From Propionibacteriaceae bacterium AM104-82 (GTDB lineage Bacteria > Actinomycetota > Actinomycetes > Propionibacteriales > Propionibacteriaceae): a stretch of 64,000 nt of DNA. The position numbers were made by a program, and so were the translations under genes. Below the pieces are notes generated by a model. It saw only the letters and a list, made by a program, of their open reading frames with translations, did not search any database and had not been told where the DNA came from. This document shows positions 56,692 to 64,000 of the stretch, piece after piece (the first letter of the stretch is position 1; each line of letters begins with the position of its first letter). The DNA is taken from assembly GCA_027658995.1 (NCBI GenBank), contig JAQDQK010000001.1, positions 1 through 64,000 of the forward strand, in the 5' to 3' direction.

Positions 56692-57558
56692 TCATCGGTC
56701 TGATTCCTCCGCGTCGGCGCTCGCTGTCTCGCACTGGTCGAGCAGGCGCGCGAGGTAACTGTATGCCGCGAGGCGCTCCATCGCTTCCTGCTCGGACAGT
56801 TCGGTGCGCGTGTGCGTCGTCACGTTGCGGACCGTGAGGTTCAGACCAGTGGCCAGCGCGTTGAGGGCCTTAGCGAGCGGTTCAAGACCGCCGCGCATGC
56901 TCTTCACCGTCTTGTCATCCGACCCTCCCGGCCAGGTGAGCTTCGGCTTGCCCGGTTCAGGAGCGCCCGACGATAACGTCTGCTGCCAGAAGACCGTGTC
57001 ATCGACATCGTTCCGGCCGAGACGTTCCTTCCAGTGGACCGTGAGGCCTTCGGCTGCTTCACGAACTGCAACTCGGTACTGATGCGTCGTCCAATGGGCG
57101 GAAGCACCAGCCCAGACCACGGGGTGAAACTGTGCGGGAGCGAAGGTCGGAAGGTCAGAGTCGGTACGTGACTCGGCGTCGACGATCATCGCGTCGAGCC
57201 TGCCCTTGACGTTGGCGGTCGTAGTCCGAATATCCCGAGGCGCGATGGGGGCCTTGGGCGCAGACATAAATGACCAGTTAGAGATCGGGTCGATCGCTCC
57301 GAGACCAGCGATCCCAATGTAGGCACCGGTCACTGACACAGCGCTCGCCGCCAGGCCAGCAGCCTCCGCGACACCGAGTTCGAGCCGTTGAACCTCGCTC
57401 TGGTCCTGGCCTTCCTTTGTCCACACAGTAGGAAAGAGGCCGCGCGCCGACATGTGATCCGACTCAACCTGAGTGCTCATCCAGGCGTCGAACGCTTCCT
57501 CGAACTTCTCAACAGCGGCACGCAACCGCTGGAGGTAATCCACCCCGTACTGACTCAT
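56692..57558 (-). CDS. TIGR02391-family protein, antisense in the transfer operon
   Basis: 288 aa. The C-terminal half has TIGR02391/Ymh features (KLTWPGGSDDKTVKSMRGGL, then EPLAKALNALATGLNLTVRN, then AMERLAAYSYLARLLDQCE), though the HE of the RNPxxHE motif is not conserved here (RNVTTHT). A single weak hydrophobic segment (AAGLAASAVSVTGAYIGIAG) lies near residue 75. The ATG at 57558 has GAGAGGTG upstream; the longer open frame above it lies in the DUF6112 gene. It is transcribed against the surrounding operon and looks like inserted cargo. It is a diverged relative of the 6414-7220 protein. Confidence 0.72.
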   Translation of the reverse strand: MSQYGVDYLQRLRAAVEKFEEAFDAWMSTQVESDHMSARGLFPTVWTKEGQDQSEVQRLELGVAEAAGLAASAVSVTGAYIGIAGLGAIDPISNWSFMSAPKAPIAPRDIRTTTANVKGRLDAMIVDAESRTDSDLPTFAPAQFHPVVWAGASAHWTTHQYRVAVREAAEGLTVHWKERLGRNDVDDTVFWQQTLSSGAPEPGKPKLTWPGGSDDKTVKSMRGGLEPLAKALNALATGLNLTVRNVTTHTRTELSEQEAMERLAAYSYLARLLDQCETASADAEESDR

Positions 57559-57721
57559 GTTCCTTGCACCTCTCGTCCGGCGGTCCCGTGCGGGCGAGCG
57601 ACGCACAGATACTCCAAGGCTACGGGCGGCCACCGACAGGGACGGCGACGAGCGCGCACCTGTCGCGTGTACCCCGTCTGCGAGTTCGTGGGCGGGCCGC
57701 CCGTCGCCAAGGAGACCTACC

Positions 57722-58042
57722 GTGTTCGATCTGCTCGCCAACGTCATGTCCGCGCCGCTGCTGGTGCCAATGGACATCAACATCGACCCCAACACCAACG
57801 GCCTGCCGGGGATCAACCAACTGCGCACCATCGTCGGCGCGGTGATGACCATCGGCCTCATCCTGTCCGTGCTCGCGCTGATCGTGTCCGCGATCGTGTG
57901 GGGCTTCGGCGCGAACTCCTCCAACCCACACCTCGCCTCGCGCGGGAAGATCGGCGTCCTCGTCTCCTGCGGCGCTGCGGTGATCTGCGGCTCGAGCGTG
58001 ACGCTCATCAACTTCTTCTGGAACGTCGGCCAGTCCGTCTGA
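57722..58042 (+). CDS. DUF6112-family small membrane protein, second copy
   Basis: 106 aa. Two membrane helices (IGLILSVLALIVSAIVWGFG and IGVLVSCGAAVICGSSVTLI) follow the family lead IDPNTNGLPGINQLRTIVGA. The start is GTG with AAGGAG upstream. The paralog of the 56411 gene; the pair may form pilin-like or channel subunits. It is followed 34 bp later by the TrbL-like gene. Confidence 0.8.
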   Translation: MFDLLANVMSAPLLVPMDINIDPNTNGLPGINQLRTIVGAVMTIGLILSVLALIVSAIVWGFGANSSNPHLASRGKIGVLVSCGAAVICGSSVTLINFFWNVGQSV

Positions 58043-58076
58043 CCCGCCCCATCGTCGTCGAGAGCTGGTGTTCGTG

Positions 58077-59438
58077 ATGGGCGTGTGCGACGTTCCCGTG
58101 ATCTCCTCGGTGTGCGATGCCGTCGGCGAAGGAGCCGCGTCGTTGGTCGCGGCCCCGTTCGACTGGCTCGCGCAGGCGATGGGTGCCGCCGCCGGGTGGC
58201 TGTTCGAGGCGGTCTGGTCGGTCTTCGACACCACGACGCTGGTGGATGTCACCAAGCCCGGCTACATCGCCGTCTACAACCTGCTGTTCGGCATCGCCGT
58301 CTTCGTGATGCTGATCTTCTTCTGCCTCCAACTCATCACCGGGCTGATCCGCCGCGACCCCACCGCCCTGACCCGCGCCGCGCTCGGCCTGGCGAAGTCC
58401 GTCCTCGGATCGTTTGTCGTCATCACGCTCACGGCACTGCTGCTGGAAGTCGTCGATCAACTGTGCATCGGGATCGTGCAAGCCGCCGGAGAGACCACCG
58501 AGTCGATGGGCGACAAGATCGCCCTCCTCGCCGCAGGGCTGGTCGGCATCAACATCGCCGCTCCCGGTGTCGGCGCCATCATCACGATCTTCATGGCTGG
58601 CCTCGCGATCACCGCCGCCGCGATCGTGTGGCTGTCCCTCCTCGTCCGGAAAGCGCTCCTGCTGGTGGCGGTCGTGTTCGCGCCGCTCGCGTTCAGCGGT
58701 GCCTCGTGGGACGCCTCGCGGGGGTGGATCGGGAAGTGGGCGATGTTCGTCGTCGCGCTGATCTGCTCCAAGCTCGTGCTCGTCGTGATGTTCCTCGTCG
58801 CGATCACCCAGGTCTCCGCACCGATCGACGCCGACCTCGCCTCGGTCAGCGATCCCATCGCGGGGATCGTGCTGATGGCGATGGCCGCGTTCGCCCCGTA
58901 TCTCACGTACAAGTTCATCGCGTTCGTCGGGTTCGACATGTACCACGCGATCGGCTCCGAGCAGGACGCCAAGAGCGCACTCAACCGCCCGATCCCCGTC
59001 CCGACCAAGCCGCAAGGAGGCGGCGATCGGAAGAAGGTGCTCGACGGGAGCAGCAGTGGCGGCGGGAACGCGGGCGGAGGCTCCGGTGGAGGAAGTAGCA
59101 CACCGCCACCGCCGAAGACCCCGGCACCGGCACCCGCCGCGGGTGGTGGAGGTGCCGCCGCAGGCGGGGGCGGCGCGGCCGCGGCCGGCCCCGTGGCCGC
59201 AGGGGTGGTGGTCGGGGCGAGTGTCGCCAAGGGTGCCGCGACCGCCGGGCCGAAGGCCGGAACGGCGCTGGGAACCCAGGGCGAGCACGCCGCCGACGCA
59301 GCCGCGCAGACAACGCCACCGCCCGCCGCCTCACCTGCGGCACCGCCGTCAATCTCGGCACCACGACCGCCGAGCACCGACCCGTCACCGCCGCCGAAGC
59401 AGCCCCCGCCGCCCGCGCCACGCCCACCAAAGGAGTAG
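58077..59438 (+). CDS. TrbL/VirB6-like conjugal channel protein
   Basis: 453 aa. About six membrane helices in the first 300 residues (LLFGIAVFVMLIFFCLQLIT, SLLVRKALLLVAVVFAPLAF, and others) follow the SCO6881/TrbL layout of a polytopic inner-membrane channel protein. The last 150 residues are Gly/Ala/Pro-rich (low complexity) and probably lie in the cytoplasm. A GTG at 58068 is an alternative start. It ends one codon before the SCO6880-like gene. Confidence 0.85.
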   Translation: MGVCDVPVISSVCDAVGEGAASLVAAPFDWLAQAMGAAAGWLFEAVWSVFDTTTLVDVTKPGYIAVYNLLFGIAVFVMLIFFCLQLITGLIRRDPTALTRAALGLAKSVLGSFVVITLTALLLEVVDQLCIGIVQAAGETTESMGDKIALLAAGLVGINIAAPGVGAIITIFMAGLAITAAAIVWLSLLVRKALLLVAVVFAPLAFSGASWDASRGWIGKWAMFVVALICSKLVLVVMFLVAITQVSAPIDADLASVSDPIAGIVLMAMAAFAPYLTYKFIAFVGFDMYHAIGSEQDAKSALNRPIPVPTKPQGGGDRKKVLDGSSSGGGNAGGGSGGGSSTPPPPKTPAPAPAAGGGGAAAGGGGAAAAGPVAAGVVVGASVAKGAATAGPKAGTALGTQGEHAADAAAQTTPPPAASPAAPPSISAPRPPSTDPSPPPKQPPPPAPRPPKE

Positions 59439-60911
59439 ATGATGAGCAGCACGAACCAGGACCGGCCCACTGCGGGTGAACTCGTGCCGGTGAAGTTCTC
59501 CCGCCTCACCCGCCGCGGCGTCCTCCTCGGCCTGTCGCTGACCCAGCTCATCACACTCGCCATCGGCGGAGCCACACTCATCGGCGCGTTCTACGCCGGA
59601 GGTGGGATGCTGCTCGCCTACAGTGCCCCGATCTGGGTACTCGCCGCCGCGCTGACTTGGATACCGATCGCGGGCCGGCCGATCGTGGAGTGGCTGCCCA
59701 TCGCCTGCTGGTGGCTGTGGCGTACCACCGGCGGACAACTGCTGTACCGGCGCAGGATCGTCGTCCCGCGCCCCGTCGGCACCCTCGCACTGCCCGGCGA
59801 CATGGCGCGACTGCGCGAGTACACCGACCCCGACACCGGAGCGGGGATGATCCACGACCCCCACGCCGCCACGTTGACCGTGGTGTGCGAGGTCACCCAT
59901 CCCGCGTTCGTGCTCCTCGATCCCGGCGAGCAGGAACGCCGCGTCAGCTCCTGGGGCCGGGTGCTGGCCACCGTCTGCCGCTCCGGGCGGATCGCGACTC
60001 TTCAGGTCTTGGAGCGGACTCTGCCGGACTCCGGCACCGGACTGGCCGAATGGTGGGCCACCCACGGCACCCCGGACGGATCATGGGCGGCCGACACCTA
60101 CGCAGAACTCATCGACCGTGCCGGACCCGCCGGCGAACGCCACGCCACCACCCTCTCGCTGTCACTGGACATGAAGACCAGCGCTCGGCAGATCAGGACC
60201 GCGGGCGCCGGGATGCGCGGTGCTGCCGCCGTGCTGCGCCAAGAGATGAACACTCTCATCGCGGCGCTTCGCTCCGCCGACCTCTCGCCGTCGGGATGGC
60301 TGACACCAGGGCACATCGCGGTGATGCTGCGTTCCGCCTACGACCCAGCGATCGCCGCCACGCTGGAACGGCACGGCAGGCTCGGCCAGTCCCTCGCGAC
60401 CGCAGGGCCGGTTGCGGTCACCGAGACCTGGGGCAAGCTGCGCACCGACTCCGCCCACCACGCGGTGCTCTGGGTCAGCGAGTGGCCCAGGTCGCTCGTC
60501 TATCCGGGATTCCTGTCGCCCGTGCTGCTGTCCACCGGCATCCAGCGGTCGTTCTCGCTGATCTGCACCCCGATGCGCTCCGATGCCGCTGCTCGCGACA
60601 TCCGCAGGAAGAAGGTCGAGCACATCTCCGACCAGGCCCAGCGCGCGAAGATCGGCCAGATCGAGGACGCCTCGCAGACCGCCGAGTATCACGACGTGCT
60701 CCAGCAAGAAGCCGACCTCACCGCCGGCCACGGCATCCTCCGCTACACCGGCCTCATCGCCGTCTCTGCGCCCACCGGCGAAGAGCTCGATGCCGCCGTC
60801 GCCGCGATCGAGCAGGCCGCGATCCAAGCCTCCTGTGAGACGCGGCTGCTCGTCGGCCAGCAAGCCGCCGCCTTCACCGCCGCCGCGCTCCCGCTCTGCC
60901 GGCGGGTCTGA
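59439..60911 (+). CDS. SCO6880-family transfer protein
   Basis: 490 aa. Two membrane helices near the N-terminus (GVLLGLSLTQLITLAIGG; LLAYSAPIWVLAAALTWIP), as in PrgI-like proteins, are followed by a large cytoplasmic domain similar to the N-terminal half of VirB4 (RRVSSWGRVLATVCRSGRIA, then AVLRQEMNTLIAALRSADLS). There is no Walker A, so the ATPase activity comes from the later VirB4-like gene. AAGGAG precedes the ATG. The antisense CHAT gene begins 3 bp after its stop. Confidence 0.85.
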   Translation: MMSSTNQDRPTAGELVPVKFSRLTRRGVLLGLSLTQLITLAIGGATLIGAFYAGGGMLLAYSAPIWVLAAALTWIPIAGRPIVEWLPIACWWLWRTTGGQLLYRRRIVVPRPVGTLALPGDMARLREYTDPDTGAGMIHDPHAATLTVVCEVTHPAFVLLDPGEQERRVSSWGRVLATVCRSGRIATLQVLERTLPDSGTGLAEWWATHGTPDGSWAADTYAELIDRAGPAGERHATTLSLSLDMKTSARQIRTAGAGMRGAAAVLRQEMNTLIAALRSADLSPSGWLTPGHIAVMLRSAYDPAIAATLERHGRLGQSLATAGPVAVTETWGKLRTDSAHHAVLWVSEWPRSLVYPGFLSPVLLSTGIQRSFSLICTPMRSDAAARDIRRKKVEHISDQAQRAKIGQIEDASQTAEYHDVLQQEADLTAGHGILRYTGLIAVSAPTGEELDAAVAAIEQAAIQASCETRLLVGQQAAAFTAAALPLCRRV

Positions 60912-60913
60912 GT

Positions 60914-62011
60914 TCAGCCTTCAGGGCTGACGAGGATCGTGGCTGATGGATCGACATCGGGTGCCCAAGCAAGGGTCGGCAGGTCAGCGCTTTCCAGTCC
61001 CGCGAGTTCGAGCGCAGCCTGTCCCGACAGATGCGAAGAGATGATGGACTGCCCGTTTGCGACTGCCGCGTAGAACTGTGCGGCGTAGTTGATCGCATCG
61101 GCGTCTTCGATGCTGTCGGCCATCCCGATCGCGAACGGCACGACTCGAGCCACCAGGTCGTCGATCTGGGCTGCGGAGCGACACGAGTTCAGCAGGACGA
61201 GGAGCGGAGGATCGTCGGTTGCGCTGATCGCGCGTGCGAAGGCTAGCGCCGTCACGATCACTCCCTCGTGGGGTTCGTCTGCTTCATCCTCAAAGACGAT
61301 CAGGTCGTCGTTGCTGTGGCCCGAGAAGTGGACCACGTGAGGACGGAACTTCGTGATGCCGTCCAGTAGGTCAGCCGTAGTTGCTGCTGGCCGCACATCG
61401 AGTTCGATCTGGTCACGGTGCAAAGCCGACTCGACCGCTGCCCGGATGCGCTTCTGCTCCCTTCCAACGCGGAGGTCACCTTCGGCCGAAGCACCCAGCA
61501 TGAGCACTCGGAGCTTCTCCGGCTTGGGCGCTGGGAGCTGACGCAGCGCGTGACTGACGGCTACCTCGGCACCGCTGATCCGCGATTCAAGCTGGGCACG
61601 TTCAGCCGCCGCCCGCCGGTCGGCACGCTGCTGCTCGCTCTTTCGGCGTCTCTCGGCGGCATCGGCCTCCGACTGTTCGGCACGGGAGAGCTTGGTCTGT
61701 AGCGCGGCCTCGTCCTTCGCGTAGCCGGCTGCCCGGGTCTGCCAGCGGCTGGCCTCCTTGCCCGCAGTCTCCGCTTCCTTCTCGCGGCGCTCGGCGTCCC
61801 GCAACTTGCTGCTGCGGGTGGAACTGCTCGTCGTCTTTGCGGCAGCCTGCCGCGCCTTGGCGGCATCGGCTCGCTTCGAGGACTCCTTCGACCGGTACTC
61901 ACCCGCCTTCTTGTCCGCGTCGATCCGCTGTTTGCGCTTGCGGTCAAGCTGTCCTCGGTACTGACTTGCGCTCACTCTGTCGGGCTCCTGCCTCGTTTGC
62001 CCTCGTGTCAT
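60914..62011 (-). CDS. CHAT-domain (caspase-like) protein with coiled coil, antisense in the transfer operon
   Basis: 365 aa. Residues ~15-150 form a Lys/Arg/Glu-rich coiled coil (KRKQRIDADKKAGEYRSKES and on). Residues ~170-360 form a CHAT protease domain: VVHFSGHSNDDLIVFED gives the catalytic His, and LLVLLNSCRSAAQIDDL the catalytic Cys. CHAT proteases act in several phage-defence systems, usually switched on by a partner. No obvious partner gene is next to it. It lies opposite to the transfer operon between the SCO6880-like and 62091 genes, and so looks like cargo. Confidence 0.83.
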   Translation of the reverse strand: MTRGQTRQEPDRVSASQYRGQLDRKRKQRIDADKKAGEYRSKESSKRADAAKARQAAAKTTSSSTRSSKLRDAERREKEAETAGKEASRWQTRAAGYAKDEAALQTKLSRAEQSEADAAERRRKSEQQRADRRAAAERAQLESRISGAEVAVSHALRQLPAPKPEKLRVLMLGASAEGDLRVGREQKRIRAAVESALHRDQIELDVRPAATTADLLDGITKFRPHVVHFSGHSNDDLIVFEDEADEPHEGVIVTALAFARAISATDDPPLLVLLNSCRSAAQIDDLVARVVPFAIGMADSIEDADAINYAAQFYAAVANGQSIISSHLSGQAALELAGLESADLPTLAWAPDVDPSATILVSPEG

Positions 62012-62090
62012 CTACAACGCTAGGCCGCACCACCGACATTTTCCGTTCGCTGGTGCGCACCTCCCCGTCATACGGCACCAGGAGGTCACC

Positions 62091-62921
62091 ATGCCTACGT
62101 TCTTCGATTCGACTGCCGACGCCGCCGAGGCGTCCGAAGCCTTGCGCGGCCTCGCGCACGCGAGCCGGGGCTTCGATCAGCCCGCCGAGATGTACGGGGT
62201 GATCGGTGATCTGTCCTCGGGCATGCGCTCGCTGCGGCAGGCGCTCGACCAGATCGCCGATGTTCACGAGCGCAAGGCCGCGCACGCGTTCAACGACGCC
62301 GGAAGCCACGAGGCAGGCGTGCGGGAGGCGCTCGCTGCTGCGGAAGAGTTGCGTCAGGCCGCGAACCTCGTCGACCGGGCCCACGACCGGCTCGCGGAAG
62401 GCTTCATCGCCGCGGGGCGGATCGCCTGGCACCCCGAGCCCGCCGTCGAGGAGGTCATGCCGTCGCGGTGGGTCAGCGTGGTGTTCCTCCAGGGCGAGGA
62501 GGCCGACCGGCCGTTGCACATCCTGGGCGAGCTGGGACACGTGGATGCGGTGGACTTCCTCGCGCAGTGGGACTACGGCGACGAGACCACGCAGGCCGCG
62601 CTGGAGAACGGGTATGTCTACGACAAGCCCGGCGAGGGCACCAACGATCGGGTTGCGCTCTCGGGCGACTACGCGCTGGTCGTCAACCCGCATATCGGCT
62701 ACGTCTCGCTGCTGCGCCGCTACACCGAACCAGAGGCCGAGCCCCAGGATGCCGAGCTGGTCGAACCGGCTCCGGTGCAGCCGGGGCCGGAGCTTCTGGT
62801 GTCGTACTCGTCGCCGGGCGCTCCGAAGCGAGCCGACCCGCCGACCCCGAAGCGGGATGGGTCGTGGTTCGAGCCGGCCAAGATCACGGCGGTCAAGCAG
62901 TCGCGGGGGCTGGTGCGGTGA
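62091..62921 (+). CDS. Hypothetical transfer-operon protein
   Basis: 276 aa. Residues 1-115 are helical (DAAEASEALRGLAHASRGFD, then GMRSLRQALDQIADVHERKA). Residues ~125-215 form a mixed domain (RWVSVVFLQGEEADRPLHIL, then GDYALVVNPHIGYVSLLRRY). A Pro-rich tail follows. Not recognised. AGGAGGTCACC precedes the ATG. It overlaps the VirB4-like gene by GTGA, so it most likely serves transfer. Confidence 0.72.
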   Translation: MPTFFDSTADAAEASEALRGLAHASRGFDQPAEMYGVIGDLSSGMRSLRQALDQIADVHERKAAHAFNDAGSHEAGVREALAAAEELRQAANLVDRAHDRLAEGFIAAGRIAWHPEPAVEEVMPSRWVSVVFLQGEEADRPLHILGELGHVDAVDFLAQWDYGDETTQAALENGYVYDKPGEGTNDRVALSGDYALVVNPHIGYVSLLRRYTEPEAEPQDAELVEPAPVQPGPELLVSYSSPGAPKRADPPTPKRDGSWFEPAKITAVKQSRGLVR

Positions 62922-64000
62922 CCGAGGATCGCGCGCGGCTGCATACCGCTGTCCTGGTGGCACCGTCGAAGGAGCGGCGGAAGCTCCGCAAGCAGCGCCG
63001 CAAGGCCGAGGCCCGACTCCACGCCGAGCAGCGAAGGACCGCGCTCGCCGCCGCGAAGGCAAAGGCCGAGGAGGAGCGTGCCGAGCGCCGCGCGACGGTC
63101 TACCTGCCGAAGGCAGGCGAGTCCGGCGCTGCGCGGCTGCGCACTCCGGGCCGGTTCCATCTGACGCGGCATCAGGACACGTCGGCGACGCTGGCGGGTG
63201 CGTACCCGTTCGTCGCCGAGGGCGGTCTCGGCGCCGATGGCGTGTTCGTCGGCCAAGACCTCTACTCGGGCGGGAGTTTCGTCTACGACCCGTGGGTGCT
63301 CTACGCACGCGGCATCATCACCGCACCCAACGTGGTGCTGGCCGGGATCGTCGGCTCCGGCAAGTCATCGCTGGCCAAGTCCCTCTACACGCGCTCGCTA
63401 CCGTTCGGACGGCGCGTATACGTGCCCGGCGACCCGAAGGGCGAACACACCGCCGTCGCCAACGCCGTCGGTGGACGTGCCATCGTCCTCGGTCACGGAC
63501 TCAACACTCGCCTGAATCCGCTCGATGAAGGCCACCGGCCCAGCGGTCTCTCGGATGAGCAATGGGCGTCCACTGTCGCAGCCCGACGGCGTGACCTGAT
63601 CGGCGCACTCGCGGAGACCGTGCTCGCGCGGGGATTGTCGCCGTTGGAGCACACCGCGATCGACATCGCCCTGACCCAGACCGTGCGGGAGAACGATGTG
63701 CCGATCCTGCCGATGGTCGTTGACCGCATCCTCGCCCCGAGCGCGGATGCCGACGGCCGGTTGGCCGAGGACGGCAGGCTCGTCGGCCACGCGCTGCGCC
63801 GTCTCGTGGCCGGCGACCTGGCCGGACTGTTCGACGGGCCTTCGACGGTCGCGTTCGACCCGTCGCTGCCGATGATCTCGCTCGACCTCTCGCGCGTCAC
63901 CGAGAACTCGACGCTCATTTCGGTGTTGATGACGTGCTCGTCGGCGTGGATGGAGTCCGCGCTGCTCGACCCGAACGGTGGACAGCGGTGGGTGATCTAC
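62918..64000 (+). CDS. VirB4-like transfer ATPase (partial, runs off the window)
   Basis: The first 361 codons. A basic coiled lead (ERRKLRKQRRKAEARLHAEQ) and a domain up to ~130 are followed by Walker A (LAGIVGSGKSSLAKSLYTRS) and the VirB4/TraG-type string VYVPGDPKGEHTAVANAVGG. The Walker B part would come after the edge. It should power channel assembly or DNA export together with SCO6880. The GTG start overlaps the previous stop (GTGA). No frameshift is seen in the visible part. Confidence 0.87.
   Translation, partial: MTEDRARLHTAVLVAPSKERRKLRKQRRKAEARLHAEQRRTALAAAKAKAEEERAERRATVYLPKAGESGAARLRTPGRFHLTRHQDTSATLAGAYPFVAEGGLGADGVFVGQDLYSGGSFVYDPWVLYARGIITAPNVVLAGIVGSGKSSLAKSLYTRSLPFGRRVYVPGDPKGEHTAVANAVGGRAIVLGHGLNTRLNPLDEGHRPSGLSDEQWASTVAARRRDLIGALAETVLARGLSPLEHTAIDIALTQTVRENDVPILPMVVDRILAPSADADGRLAEDGRLVGHALRRLVAGDLAGLFDGPSTVAFDPSLPMISLDLSRVTENSTLISVLMTCSSAWMESALLDPNGGQRWVIY

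Noticed and set aside
59040-59430. GGC/CCG-rich repeats that look like a repeat array
   Set aside because: They encode the Gly/Ala/Pro-rich tail of the TrbL-like protein. The units are irregular, so it is neither a CRISPR array nor a tandem repeat.

Overview
The window is high-GC actinobacterial DNA. GC-rich third codon positions, frequent GTG starts, chains of ATGA/GTGA overlaps and several genes that look leaderless (a TANNNT box about 6 nt before the start codon) all fit this. The conjugation genes are of the SCO6880/TrbL/DUF6112 type with a MobF relaxase, so the window is accessory DNA made of integrative conjugative elements (ICEs), their remnants, and cargo. The species cannot be named, and no integrase, tRNA or attachment site was identified.

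Layout. 1-15.6 kb: an IS3-family insertion sequence with a programmed -1 frameshift cuts an OLD-like ATPase/TOPRIM nuclease gene just before its expected metal-binding motif. An AbiTii-like gene, a DprA-like gene, and a coupled pair (SF2 helicase with a nuclease-like tail plus a TIGR02391 protein) follow. Then come a GNAT-like protein, a MobF relaxase-helicase and a C5 DNA methyltransferase gene. The methyltransferase gene contains a second, well-started ORF in another frame. 15.7-30.8 kb: envelope and metal homeostasis: CPBP protease, DtxR-type regulator with a cation exchanger, zinc-ribbon protein, phosphotransferase, multicopper oxidase, M23 peptidase, ArsR regulator with a P1B-4 metal ATPase, VKOR/DsbA-type oxidative folding pair and an AraC regulator. 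31.0-34.0 kb: the start of an ICE operon (ArdC-like, Prim-Pol, DUF2637) that is broken. Its DUF2637 gene runs into the 3' end of a C5 methyltransferase gene.

34.4-40.0 kb: a cadmium/lead/mercury island (cmtR, P-type ATPase, lspA, cadD, merA, merR). Pieces of a DUF262 (GmrSD-like) gene lie on either side in the same orientation, as if the island had replaced the middle of that gene. 40.3-45.4 kb: a four-gene, fully overlapping operon resembling a restriction-modification system (HTH protein, two N6-adenine methylase genes, GIY-YIG-like/SF2 helicase). 45.6-48.8 kb: a four-gene operon of XRE regulator, ImmA/IrrE protease, 7TM protein and alpha/beta hydrolase, headed by a cluster of palindromic operator-like sites.

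48.98-64 kb: a more intact ICE transfer operon on the + strand: ArdC, Prim-Pol, DUF2637, two unknowns, ParB-like, a membrane-anchored protein, a VirB1/M23 wall hydrolase, two DUF6112 membrane proteins, TrbL-like, SCO6880-like, an unknown, and a VirB4-like ATPase cut by the window edge. Two probable defence genes (TIGR02391 family and a CHAT protease) sit antisense in gaps of this operon. The most interesting items are the embedded methyltransferase-frame gene, the helicase-nuclease/TIGR02391 pair, the two four-gene operons, the CHAT and TIGR02391 insertions in the transfer operon, the 31-bp palindrome inside parB, and the recombination scars.
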